The notes below the pieces were generated by a model. It was not told the DNA's origin and searched no databases. It was given only the letters and a program-made list of their open reading frames with translations. Positions 42,301 to 49,882 of a stretch of 49,882 nucleotides of DNA are shown here, in pieces (position 1 is the first letter of the stretch; every line of letters begins with the position of its first letter). Source of the DNA: WGOA01 sp964429745. GTDB lineage: Bacteria > Bacteroidota > Bacteroidia > Chitinophagales > BACL12. A program made the translations under genes and the position numbers. The stretch spans positions 1 to 49,882 of the forward strand of contig CAYSDI010000016.1 of the NCBI GenBank assembly GCA_964429745.1, written 5' to 3'.

Positions 42301-44355
42301 ATGCAGCTTGCCCGGATTGACTGGTTGGTTCTCGGTGCATTTTTGCTCCTGACCCTCGGTATTGGATTCTCCTACACCCGAAGTTCAGGCCGCAGTCTGA
42401 CCGCTTTTTTTCTCGGGGGAAGGAACCTTCCCTGGTACATTGCGGGCCTCTCGATGGTGGCCACCACCTTTGCCGCGGATACCCCGCTGGCCGTCGCCGA
42501 CCTGACCGCCACTTCGGGCATCAGCGGCAACTGGCTGTGGTGGAACATGCTTTTTGGCGGCCTGCTTACCACCTTTTTCTTTGCGCGCTTGTGGCGCCGG
42601 GCCAATGTGCTCACCGAAGTAGAATTCATTGAATTGCGCTACACCGGCCCGATCGCGGCTTTTCTGCGCGGGTTTAAGGCCATTTATCTGGGCGTTTTTC
42701 TTAACGTACTGGTCATTGGTTGGGTCAGCCAGGCCATGGTTACCATTTTGCAGGTGTTTTTAGGCATTGACCAGCAGAGTGGGCTGCTGCTCACTTTTGG
42801 CCTGATGGCGTTTACGGCCTTGTATTCCGCCTTTGCGGGGTTAAAAGGCATTGCCGTCACGGATGGTCTACAGTTTCTTTTGGCTATGGGCGGCACTACG
42901 GCGCTGGCTTTTCTGGTCATTCGCAGCCCGGAAATCGGGGGAATGGCGGGTCTGCGCGATGCGATGCCGGAGGGTGCCCTCAACTTTTTTCCACGGATCG
43001 GGGGGGGAGGCGCCGCGCAATCCGCTGGCAACACGCCGGATGCCGGTACCATGTTGTCGATTGGCGCGGGGGCCTTTCTGGCCCGGGTCGGTATGCAATG
43101 GTGGGCTAGTTGGTACCCTGGCGCGGAGCCGGGGGGTGGGGGCTATATCGCTCAGCGCATGATGAGTGTGCGCAGTGAGCGCGATTCAGTTTGGGCAACC
43201 CTTTTCTTTAATGTTGCGCATTACTGTTTGCGCCCATGGCCATGGATTCTGGTAGGATTGGCCGCCATTTCGCTTTATAGCGTAGAGCGGAATCTGCCCC
43301 CAGATGATTTGGGACTGCACGCCCGCCAATTAATTAAGGACGGCGCCGAAAGCACCTGGCTTGCGCTTGATGCCGATGCCCTCCGAGAGCTCGCCGATGA
43401 CAATGCTAAAGCCGCCGAAATGCTCCCCGAGTTGTTGGCGGTCTCATCAGATTTGAAGGTTCGGGGTAAAACCGATATACCGTTGGGCCAGGCTCTGGAC
43501 TACCAGCAAAACAAGCAATTGGGCTATGTCTTTGCCATGAAGGACTTTCTGCCGATAGGCCTTACCGGACTGCTTTTGGCTTCGTTTTTGGCCGCGTTCA
43601 TGAGCACAATTTCCACGCAATTGAATTGGGGAGCTAGTTACCTGGTGCACGATTTGTACGCTCGTTTTTTGAACAAGCAGCCTGAAAGTGATGCGCGGGA
43701 CAAACATCTGGTTTGGGTAGCGCGTTGGTCAACGCTGGGTTTGATGCTCCTTTCGCTGGTTGTGGCTGCATCGTTTGACAGCATTACGGCTATCTGGTTT
43801 TTCCTTATTGAATGCGGGGCCGGTTTAGGTTTGGTGTTGATTTTGAGGTGGTACTGGTGGCGCATCAATGCCACCGCAGAACTCACCGCAACGGTAGCGT
43901 CAATCATCTACTTTGCCATTTCACGCGCCATGGGTCTGGAGTTTCCTGAGAGCTTTCTCTTCATCGTTGGCGCTACAACGCTGACCTGGTTGGCCGCCAT
44001 GATGCTGAGTGCGCCGGAGTCGCGTGCGCATTTGGAGGCATTTGTCCACAGGGTCAGGCCGGATGGGGCCTGGTCCCCGGTTAGGCGCTCCGCAGGTGTG
44101 GCTGCTCCCAAAACCAACCTTTGGGCCCTGGGGGCATCCTGGTTGTGCGCCGTTGGGTTTACTTATTCGGCACTGTTCTTTTCCGGCTCCTGGATTCTGG
44201 GCACGCCAGGAATGTTACTCTATGGACTGAGTGGCCTCGGCTTTGCCGTATTGCTGGTGGGGCTGGCGCGGCGCTACCAAATCTTTGAACATAGCGATGG
44301 TGAGTTGAAACCTGGTTCTGAATTGATTGAACCTACAGCAAACGAACAGCCATGA
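42301..44355 (+). CDS. sodium:solute symporter family transporter
   Basis: The 684-residue inner-membrane protein has about 13 hydrophobic helices in the SSS pattern: DWLVLGAFLLLTLGIGFSY, the FFLGGRNLPWYIAGLSMVATTFAADTP sodium-site region split here in two parts (GRNLPWYIAGLSMVATTF), GLKGIAVTDGLQFLLAM, and ASFLAAFMSTISTQLNWGASY. The substrate is unknown; family members carry sugars, amino acids, nucleosides or carboxylates. A large soluble loop lies around residues 345-400. Its stop overlaps the next gene start by four bases. Confidence 0.9.
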   Translation: MQLARIDWLVLGAFLLLTLGIGFSYTRSSGRSLTAFFLGGRNLPWYIAGLSMVATTFAADTPLAVADLTATSGISGNWLWWNMLFGGLLTTFFFARLWRRANVLTEVEFIELRYTGPIAAFLRGFKAIYLGVFLNVLVIGWVSQAMVTILQVFLGIDQQSGLLLTFGLMAFTALYSAFAGLKGIAVTDGLQFLLAMGGTTALAFLVIRSPEIGGMAGLRDAMPEGALNFFPRIGGGGAAQSAGNTPDAGTMLSIGAGAFLARVGMQWWASWYPGAEPGGGGYIAQRMMSVRSERDSVWATLFFNVAHYCLRPWPWILVGLAAISLYSVERNLPPDDLGLHARQLIKDGAESTWLALDADALRELADDNAKAAEMLPELLAVSSDLKVRGKTDIPLGQALDYQQNKQLGYVFAMKDFLPIGLTGLLLASFLAAFMSTISTQLNWGASYLVHDLYARFLNKQPESDARDKHLVWVARWSTLGLMLLSLVVAASFDSITAIWFFLIECGAGLGLVLILRWYWWRINATAELTATVASIIYFAISRAMGLEFPESFLFIVGATTLTWLAAMMLSAPESRAHLEAFVHRVRPDGAWSPVRRSAGVAAPKTNLWALGASWLCAVGFTYSALFFSGSWILGTPGMLLYGLSGLGFAVLLVGLARRYQIFEHSDGELKPGSELIEPTANEQP

Positions 44356-46157
44356 AGATGCTGTATGGGAAATTGATCAGAAAGCTTATGAACCCCAAAC
44401 CAGGTCTTTCCTTCCGGCAATTACGCACTACAGTCGGAAATTCTGGCATAACATTATTTATGTTATGTATAGTATTTTATTTGTTATCCATTGGTAAGGT
44501 TACGTCGCAATCGGTCTATTTGCCCGGCGGTAGCCGGGCACAGCATTTGATTGACCGGCTGGAGATCAGTTCTGGTAATTTGGATGGGCGTTTACACACA
44601 GCCTTTAAACCTTACCGGGCTCTGGATGTGCTGGAATATGCCCGCTTTTCGGACAGTCTTGGCGTGCTTACTTCCAAGGCAGACGAGTTTAATTATCGCT
44701 ACCTCTACGACGATCACAACGAATACGCTGCTGGCCTTGATACGGGGCTTTACCGCCGCTCGGATAAGCCTGTGTTGCGCTACTTCTACCGCGAGCCTGC
44801 GAGCCTGTTGCAAGTGGACGTGCCGGCTTTCGACCTGCGTATAAACCCGGTGTTGCAGCTTGAGCTGGGCACGGAGTCGGGCCAGGATGACTTTCGCTAC
44901 CTGAACAGCCGCGGGGCCGAATTGCGTGGGCGCGTAGATGGAAAGGTGGCCTTCTACCTTTCTGTTACTGAGAATCAGGGAAGGTTCATGCAGCATGTGC
45001 AGGAACGCTGGCGGGCGCAGAACCAAGTCATGCCGGGCGAAGGGCGGGGTAAACCGATCAACGACGATACCCTGTTTTTTGGGGGTGGGGGCATCGACTA
45101 CTTTGCCGCAAGGGGCTATATTGAGTTTCCGGTTACCCGCCACATTCAGGTTCAATTTGGGCAGGACAAGAACTTTATTGGCGACGGATATCGATCCCTG
45201 GTGCTTTCTGATGCTGGCAAAGACTACTTGTTTCTCAAAGTAAAAACAAGGGTCTGGAAGTTCGAATACCAAAACCTCTTTGCGGAAATGGCGGATTACC
45301 GCGAAGAAAATATCCGCGACAGCCCTATCCGCAAGAAGTATTTGGCTTTTCACCGACTGGGGCTGAACATTGGCAAACAGGCCAATATCGGGCTGTTTGA
45401 ATCGGTGGTTTTTGGTCCGGTGGATTCAACCGGCAGGACTGGCTTTGACTTGTATTACCTCAACCCAATCATTTTTTACCGGGCCGTAGAGTTTAACCTC
45501 GGAAGCCTGGATAACGTGATGATTGGCATGGACTGGAAATGGAATTTCTTGGGAACGGGCCAGTTCTACGGTCAGTTTTTACTGGACGAGTTCAACTTTT
45601 CCAAATTCCGCGAAGGCGATGGCTGGTGGGCCAACAAATTTGGCTTACAGGCCGGGTTAAAGTACATTGATGCCTTTGCGCTTTCCAATTTGGATCTGCA
45701 GGCAGAGTTCAACACGGTTCGGCCTTATACCTATGGCCACTTTAACCCGGTAAGCAGCTACAGCCATTTTGCGCAGCCGCTGGCCCATCCGCTAGGGGCA
45801 AATTTTCGCGAAGGGGTGGGGGTTATTCGCTACCAACCTTTGGGACGGCTGGAGTTGCAAGCGCGGATTATCGCCGCTACTTACGGCAGCGATACGGGGG
45901 GGAGCAATTGGGGAGGAAACATTTTCCTGGACAACGATTCCTTTGAACAGGAGTTTGGCAATCAGATTGGACAAGGCGTGCGCACCGCGTTGTTCATGGT
46001 TGATGCCACGGCTTCCTGGCAATTGTTTCACGACTTTTTTATTGACTTGCGCCTGATCCGCCGGCAGGAAGACAACGCGTTGGATGGAGCACAGGCGTCT
46101 ACCTTTTTCGGCGGTGGTGTACGCTGGAATGCCGGAGCAAAGGCGTTTGACTTTTAA
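44352..46157 (+). CDS. Wzi/RemB-like outer-membrane capsule-assembly or gliding protein
   Basis: The 601-residue product has an N-terminal hydrophobic segment (GITLFMLCIVFYLLSIG, likely signal) after a long basic n-region, then a beta-barrel-like sequence with many aromatic strands. FDLRINPVLQLELG, RGAELRGRVDGKVAFYLSVTENQG, and GQDKNFIGDGYRSLVLSD resemble the capsule-assembly Wzi family and the gliding protein RemB of Flavobacterium (from memory). It ends in FGGGVRWNAGAKAFDF. The ATGA overlap with the symporter gene indicates coupling. A shorter start within the first 40 residues is possible. Confidence 0.78.
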   Translation: MKMLYGKLIRKLMNPKPGLSFRQLRTTVGNSGITLFMLCIVFYLLSIGKVTSQSVYLPGGSRAQHLIDRLEISSGNLDGRLHTAFKPYRALDVLEYARFSDSLGVLTSKADEFNYRYLYDDHNEYAAGLDTGLYRRSDKPVLRYFYREPASLLQVDVPAFDLRINPVLQLELGTESGQDDFRYLNSRGAELRGRVDGKVAFYLSVTENQGRFMQHVQERWRAQNQVMPGEGRGKPINDDTLFFGGGGIDYFAARGYIEFPVTRHIQVQFGQDKNFIGDGYRSLVLSDAGKDYLFLKVKTRVWKFEYQNLFAEMADYREENIRDSPIRKKYLAFHRLGLNIGKQANIGLFESVVFGPVDSTGRTGFDLYYLNPIIFYRAVEFNLGSLDNVMIGMDWKWNFLGTGQFYGQFLLDEFNFSKFREGDGWWANKFGLQAGLKYIDAFALSNLDLQAEFNTVRPYTYGHFNPVSSYSHFAQPLAHPLGANFREGVGVIRYQPLGRLELQARIIAATYGSDTGGSNWGGNIFLDNDSFEQEFGNQIGQGVRTALFMVDATASWQLFHDFFIDLRLIRRQEDNALDGAQASTFFGGGVRWNAGAKAFDF

Positions 46158-46229
46158 GGGCTACGGCGAAGGACAGAGCGTGGCATTGCTAGTACTTCGA
46201 TCATTACATATATGATATTATATGAACAA

Positions 46230-46787
46230 CTAATTGCTTAGAATGTCACTGTGAGCTGCCAAGGCGTCAATAAATTTACTTAAAAACTTTTTTGTCTTTT
46301 CATCGATCAAATTACCTGCTTCGTCAAACTTTGTATTTGCTTCTGTAATCACTACTTCGGGTATGTTCATGGCTGTAGCATTGACTGCCACCAATATTTG
46401 CCGAAGATGATATTGTGCCCTTACCCCACCCAGCAAACTGGGGCTTGCACTTACAATGCCCACCGCTTTTTTATCAAATGGTTTTAAAGGGTGTCTGGAA
46501 AAAAAATCAATTACATTTTTAAGCACGCCGGGAACAGAATAGTTGTATTCCGGCGTGACGATAATGACTAGATCGGCAGTTTTGATGGCAGCACTTAATT
46601 TTTCAACAGATTCAGGAATAAGCTTTTCATGTAAATCAAAATTGTACATGGGCACTTCTGCAATGGACAAATGTTCGATAGTAATATTAGAAGGTGCTAA
46701 TTCTTGCAGCGCTTTTAAGGCCTTTGTGTTAAAGGATTCTTTTCTTAGGCTTCCCGAAATGGCTACAAAGTGGTAATTGTCTTTCAT
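46230..46787 (-). CDS. NADPH-dependent FMN reductase family protein
   Basis: The 185-residue flavodoxin-like product has AISGSLRKESFNTKAL (FMN phosphate loop), TPEYNYSVPGVLKNVIDFFSR and ASPSLLGGVRAQYHLRQIL, typical of NAD(P)H:FMN or quinone reductases (ChrR/azoreductase-like). It is the last gene of a three-gene minus-strand set. Base composition is much richer in A and T than the neighbours (17 G or C of 60 at 46261-46320), which suggests transfer. Confidence 0.9.
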   Translation of the reverse strand: MKDNYHFVAISGSLRKESFNTKALKALQELAPSNITIEHLSIAEVPMYNFDLHEKLIPESVEKLSAAIKTADLVIIVTPEYNYSVPGVLKNVIDFFSRHPLKPFDKKAVGIVSASPSLLGGVRAQYHLRQILVAVNATAMNIPEVVITEANTKFDEAGNLIDEKTKKFLSKFIDALAAHSDILSN

Positions 46788-46807
46788 GATAATATTATAT
46801 ACACAGG

Positions 46808-47560
46808 TTATTGTGCGGTGTAGCCGCCATCAATGGTATAGTATGAACCTGTAACAAAGGATGATTGGGGAGAACTTAACCACAGGGCCAAGGCAGCTAC
46901 CTCTTCGGACGTACCTAGCCTGCCTATGGGGTGGAGAGCAGCCAAAGCGTTCATCGTAGCTTCGTCTAAGGTTTTAGTAAGCAAAGGAGTTTCTATATAA
47001 CCCGGTCCAACGGCATTGATGCGGATATTTTTATCGGCATACTCTAATGCCGCCGCCTTAGTAAGCCCTACCACGCCGTGTTTTGCAGCAACATAGGCAG
47101 GCGAATTTTTTGTACCAACCATGCCTAAAATAGAAGCCATGTTTACAATGCTGCCACCACCTGATCTAATAATAGCGGGAATTTGATAATGCATACCATA
47201 GAACACCCCGGAAAGGTTGACCGCAATGACTTTATCCCAGCCATCAATTGGATACTCGCCTGTGACAGCAATTGGACCGCCAATACCGGCGTTATTGCAG
47301 ACAATATGCAAATTGCCAAAATGTTTTACCGTTTGCTCAACTAATGATTTGTGGTCATCGGACTTAGATGTATCAGCTTCTATGAAAAAGGCTTCTCCAC
47401 CTGCATTTTTAATTTGCGAAACAGTTTCGTTTCCACCTTTTACATCTATGTCGCATACCACCACTTTTGCTTTTTCTAAAGCATACAGCAGGGCAACAGC
47501 TCTCCCAATGCCGGAGCCTGCTCCGGTAACAATAGCTATTTTGTTTTCTAAAATATTCAT
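46808..47560 (-). CDS. short-chain dehydrogenase/reductase
   Basis: The 250-residue SDR has TGAGSGIG at residues 12-19 (NAD(P) binding), the NNAG motif, and the active-site Ser and Tyr-x-x-x-Lys in NMASILG and PAYVAAKHG. The C-terminal end (GSYYTIDGGYTAQ) is typical of classical SDRs. The substrate is unknown. It lies 20 bp upstream of the FMN reductase and 24 bp downstream of the PNPOx-like gene, so all three form one operon. Confidence 0.93.
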   Translation of the reverse strand: MNILENKIAIVTGAGSGIGRAVALLYALEKAKVVVCDIDVKGGNETVSQIKNAGGEAFFIEADTSKSDDHKSLVEQTVKHFGNLHIVCNNAGIGGPIAVTGEYPIDGWDKVIAVNLSGVFYGMHYQIPAIIRSGGGSIVNMASILGMVGTKNSPAYVAAKHGVVGLTKAAALEYADKNIRINAVGPGYIETPLLTKTLDEATMNALAALHPIGRLGTSEEVAALALWLSSPQSSFVTGSYYTIDGGYTAQ

Positions 47561-47584
47561 GTTTACAATATAAAATTAAAGTAA

Positions 47585-48082
47585 TTACAAATTGATTTTC
47601 CCGTGTTCTCCTTCAGAATATTCTTTTCCAGTAACAACCGCTTTCAGCAAATGGTAAAGCACAACCATTTTGCTTGAACTGCTGTCCCAATAATTTACTT
47701 CTTGGGGCGTCACTTTTATAAGCGTCATGTCGGGGTCGTCTAAACCAAGTGGGAACCATGCCTTCATTAGGTGACTCCACAACTCTTTCATTTTTGCTCT
47801 GTCGTTTACTAAGGTTGCAGTGCCGTGTATCATTAAATAATTTTGGCTGCTTTCGTTTACAATGGCAACAGAAACTTTTTTGCTCTCTTCAATTTCGTCC
47901 ACTTTCAATGAAGATTCTTTAGTAAAAAACCACATAGTTCCGTCTTCATCAATTTTATTTATGCCCATGGGTCTCCCTGACAAATTATCATTATCTTTTT
48001 CTTGGGTAATGAGCATACAGGTGCGAGCATCTTTCAGCATTTCCAATAATTTATCTATTTGTTGATTATTTGAAGCTTTCAT
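47585..48082 (-). CDS. pyridoxamine 5-phosphate oxidase-like (general stress) protein
   Basis: From the ATG at 48082 the 165-residue product starts MKASNNQQIDKLLEMLKDAR and has the split-barrel flavin-binding fold of general stress protein 26: ARTCMLITQEKDNDNLSGRP, WFFTKESSLKVDEIEESKKV, and HGTATLVNDRAKMKELW. Such proteins bind FMN, FAD or F420; the role is unknown. It is the first gene of the AT-rich redox operon. The longer frame to 48187 begins in the upstream region with the palindrome and is not preferred. Confidence 0.88.
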   Translation of the reverse strand: MKASNNQQIDKLLEMLKDARTCMLITQEKDNDNLSGRPMGINKIDEDGTMWFFTKESSLKVDEIEESKKVSVAIVNESSQNYLMIHGTATLVNDRAKMKELWSHLMKAWFPLGLDDPDMTLIKVTPQEVNYWDSSSSKMVVLYHLLKAVVTGKEYSEGEHGKINL

Positions 48083-48133
48083 ATTATTGGATTTACTGAA
48101 ATGGGTGGTAAAATAATTATGCCACAAAGTTGA

Positions 48134-48146
48134 CCTATTCAATAGG
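48134..48146. promoter_or_regulatory. palindrome upstream of the redox operon
   Basis: CCTATTCAATAGG is a perfect inverted repeat with a one-base centre, 52 bp before the ATG of the first gene of the redox operon. It is a possible operator site; no regulator can be named. Confidence 0.4.
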
Positions 48147-48205
48147 GGAAGCATTATACAATAAGAGAAGAAAGTACTAGTATTCACACATTGTACCCCT
48201 TTGCA

Positions 48206-48315
48206 GAGAACGGTCTTTTCAGCTATTGAGAACGGTCTTTCTAGCTACAGAGAATGGTTTTTTCGGATACAGAGAACGGTATTTTTAGCTAAAGAGAACG
48301 ACCCATTTAGCTCCT
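48206..48315. repeat. five phased 22-bp direct repeats
   Basis: Units beginning GAGAACGGTCTTTT, or close variants, start at 48206, 48228, 48250, 48272 and 48294, each exactly 22 bp apart. The GAGAA start and the AGCTA-like end are best kept, the middle varies. 22 bp is near two helical turns, so copies face the same side of the DNA. There are no unique spacers, so this is not a CRISPR. It fills the 350-bp gap between the redox operon and the MerR-type gene; nothing else is seen there. Confidence 0.88.
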
Positions 48316-48432
48316 TTATCGCCCTTAGCAATAGGCTGAATGTTCTGAGAAAGAGGATACTTATCCTTCTCCTTAGGTAATTGACGTTTAAAATATTAAT
48401 GCAATGAAGGTGAAATCGCGGTAAATCGTTGC

Positions 48433-48768
48433 TCAAAGCCCCTGCCGAATTTCTACCAGAAATTCCCGGATCTTTTTGAGTTGTTGCACCACCTCAAAAT
48501 TAACCACTGTTTCTTCTTTGTTCTCCTTGAGTTTAAGCTTGGCGCCTTTGAGGGTAAATCCTCGTTCTTTGACCAGGTGGAAAATCAGGTGAAGGTTGTC
48601 CACGTCTTTTTGCGTAAAAAAGCGGTCGCCTTTTTTGTTCTTCTTGGGTTTGAGAATGTCGAATTCGCTCTCCCAAAAGCGGATCAGCGACGTCGATACC
48701 TGGAACATCCGGGCCACCTCGCCGATGGAGTAATACAGTTTCGTGATTTCCTTTTCCTTGTAGGGCAT
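48433..48768 (-). CDS. MerR family transcriptional regulator
   Basis: The 111-residue product has an N-terminal winged helix-turn-helix of the MerR type: YYSIGEVARMFQVSTSLIRFWE, then FDILKPKKNKKGDRFFTQKDV. A coiled helix (LHLIFHLVKERGFTLKGAK) follows and the protein ends without a Cys-rich metal loop or a sensor domain. Short MerR proteins like this are conserved next to LytM peptidases in Bacteroidota as I recall. It follows the M23 gene by 45 bp on the same strand. Confidence 0.92.
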   Translation of the reverse strand: MPYKEKEITKLYYSIGEVARMFQVSTSLIRFWESEFDILKPKKNKKGDRFFTQKDVDNLHLIFHLVKERGFTLKGAKLKLKENKEETVVNFEVVQQLKKIREFLVEIRQGL

Positions 48769-48813
48769 GCTTGATTTCGTTCGGCGGTTAATCGGTTGTT
48801 TTCATGCGGATGA

Positions 48814-49782
48814 TTAATCGAACGACTGGTTAGCCTTATTGGCCAGTTGGATAACAGTAGCGTACTCTTCGTCTGTGAGATCGTTGTAAAAGAAGTGGAT
48901 GGGGTCAACCTTAACGCCATCTTTGAGCACCTCGTAGTGCAGGTGAGGGGCTGTAGACGTGCCGGTATTACCGACCAGCCCAATCACACCGCCGCGCTTG
49001 ACTCGCTGGCCGACCCGGCATTTAAAGCTCTTAAGGTGGGCATAGCGCGTGCGGTAACCGTAGCCGTGGGCTACTTCGACCATGTTGCCATAGCCTTGTT
49101 CGAATTCGACTTTGGTGACCACCCCGTTTCCGGTAGCGTGCACGGGCGTTCCGGTACTGGCACTGAAATCCAGCCCCTCGTGCATTTTCTGCGTTTTGTA
49201 GATGGGGTGAATGCGCATCCCAAAGCCAGAGGCAATGCGCGTCAGGTCATCGTTGGCAATCGGCTGAATGGCCGGAATGTGCTGGAGCATGTCCTCTTTC
49301 TCCTCGATGAGCCGGGCAATTTCGTCGTAAGATTTAGATTGAGTGACCAATTGTCGTTTCAGCAGCTCGATCTGGAGAAGGTTGCGTTTGATGATTTGGC
49401 CGTTCTCGTAATTGTTTAAGCGTCTGAAGCGCTCGCTGCCGCCAATGCCCGACATGCGCATGCCGGGCGAGACGGGTTCCGCTTCAAAAATGACCCGGTA
49501 AATGTTGTTGTCGCGCTCCTCCAGCTTTTCCAGTACATAGCTCAGGGTATCCAACTCGCGCTCCATGAGGTCATACTCCAAGCGCAAACGGCCAATCTCT
49601 TGTTTGAGAAAACGGTCTTTGGGCGAATCGAGAAAAGAGAAGGCCGCGAAAACGATCAGGCCGGCGGAAAAGAGGGTGGCGCACAAAAAACCAAAAGCGC
49701 GCAATGCCCAGGTGCGCAACGAGCGTTCAATGCGCTCAAAGCGCAACGTAGATGGATTGTAATAATATTTAACCTTTTTCAC
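48814..49782 (-). CDS. M23 family metallopeptidase, membrane-anchored
   Basis: The 322-residue product has a cytoplasmic N-terminus (MKKVKYYYNPSTLRFERIER), one membrane helix (about 27-50, FLCATLFSAGLIVFAAF), a coiled coil (about 55-100), a second helical region around 140-175, and a LytM domain with HEGLDFSASTGTPVHATGNG, YAHLKSF and APHLHYEVLKDG providing zinc ligands. It would cut or regulate cutting of peptidoglycan peptide links. Upstream is only the contig end with short repeats. Confidence 0.94.
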   Translation of the reverse strand: MKKVKYYYNPSTLRFERIERSLRTWALRAFGFLCATLFSAGLIVFAAFSFLDSPKDRFLKQEIGRLRLEYDLMERELDTLSYVLEKLEERDNNIYRVIFEAEPVSPGMRMSGIGGSERFRRLNNYENGQIIKRNLLQIELLKRQLVTQSKSYDEIARLIEEKEDMLQHIPAIQPIANDDLTRIASGFGMRIHPIYKTQKMHEGLDFSASTGTPVHATGNGVVTKVEFEQGYGNMVEVAHGYGYRTRYAHLKSFKCRVGQRVKRGGVIGLVGNTGTSTAPHLHYEVLKDGVKVDPIHFFYNDLTDEEYATVIQLANKANQSFD

Positions 49783-49832
49783 ACCTTCAAAGCAATGTAA
49801 AGATCTAAACTTACTTCCTGCAAAATGGGTTA

Positions 49833-49882
49833 CGCCTAAGATCGCCTAAGATCGCCCAATACTGCCCAACACCCCCCAATAC
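49833..49882. repeat. 10-bp tandem repeats at the window end
   Basis: Five decamers in a row: CGCCTAAGAT twice, then CGCCCAATAC, TGCCCAACAC and CCCCCAATAC. The array runs off the end of the window and may be the reason the contig stops here. Confidence 0.8.

Noticed and set aside
48206..48315. Possible CRISPR array
   Set aside because: The 22-bp units abut directly with no unique spacers, and no cas gene is present.
48245..48436. 63-residue minus-strand frame before the MerR gene
   Set aside because: It lies mainly in the 22-bp repeats and shows no domain or start context.

Overview
The window looks like a contig from a moderately GC-rich member of the Bacteroidota. The evidence is two proteins with type IX secretion (T9SS)-style C-terminal domains, a Wzi/RemB-like outer-membrane protein, Bacteroidota-type lipoproteins, several -7 boxes of the form TAnnTTTG, and futalosine-pathway menaquinone genes. 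Saprospiria or Chitinophagia would fit, but I cannot fix the class from sequence alone. The first 54 bases are not genomic: they read as an Illumina Nextera adapter (P5 tail, 8-base index, Tn5 mosaic end). The last 50 bases are a 10-bp tandem repeat, so both ends look like assembly edges.

Layout. 0.1-5 kb: ribosomal proteins L21-L27 (-), a GH3-family enzyme, then RseP overlapping an unknown exported protein. 5.2-6.4 kb: tRNA-Leu(CAA) and a second M50 membrane protease. 6.5-12.6 kb: a 1006-residue CotH-kinase/lamin-tail protein with a T9SS tail, a hydrophilin-like disordered protein, a YciE/YciF ferritin-like protein, a small lipoprotein, a degenerate tRNA-like element and a VOC protein. 12.3-15.8 kb: a compact envelope cluster (two small exported proteins, a His-rich lipoprotein, a barrel protein with a Cys-rich N-terminus, two DUF4625-like lipoproteins) interrupted by tandem repeats. 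I infer a metal-related role. 16.3-18.3 kb: groES-groEL. 18.5-22.1 kb: a degenerate histidine-kinase-ATPase-like protein, an S41 protease and a vanadium-type haloperoxidase lipoprotein.

22.3-28.8 kb: valS (-), then SixA-like phosphatase, ppk1 and ppx (+), a polyphosphate unit with ppk1 and ppx overlapping. 28.8-31.6 kb: two secreted proteins of unknown function, one with six 19-residue Trp repeats. 31.6-36.3 kb: mtnA plus a class II aldolase (methylthioribose-phosphate metabolism), mqnB-mqnD (futalosine menaquinone route, -), queD-like and folE (pterins). 36.3-42.2 kb: a trans-sulfuration PLP enzyme, DinB, an M23 peptidase with a C-terminal sorting-like domain, a dihydroorotase carrying two lesions, and pfkA. 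42.3-46.2 kb: an Na+/solute symporter overlapping a Wzi/RemB-like protein. 46.2-48.1 kb: a visibly AT-rich three-gene redox operon, probably acquired, bordered by five 22-bp direct repeats. 48.4-49.8 kb: a MerR-type regulator and an M23 peptidase.

The observations I rate highest are the broken dihydroorotase (an in-frame TGA where family members have Cys, plus a missing block of about 75-80 residues), the 19-residue Trp-repeat protein whose start codon overlaps that of mtnA, the predicted metal-handling envelope cluster, the 22-bp phased repeat array, and the mtnA-aldolase pair. All functional calls come from motif recognition and memory of families; no database search was run.
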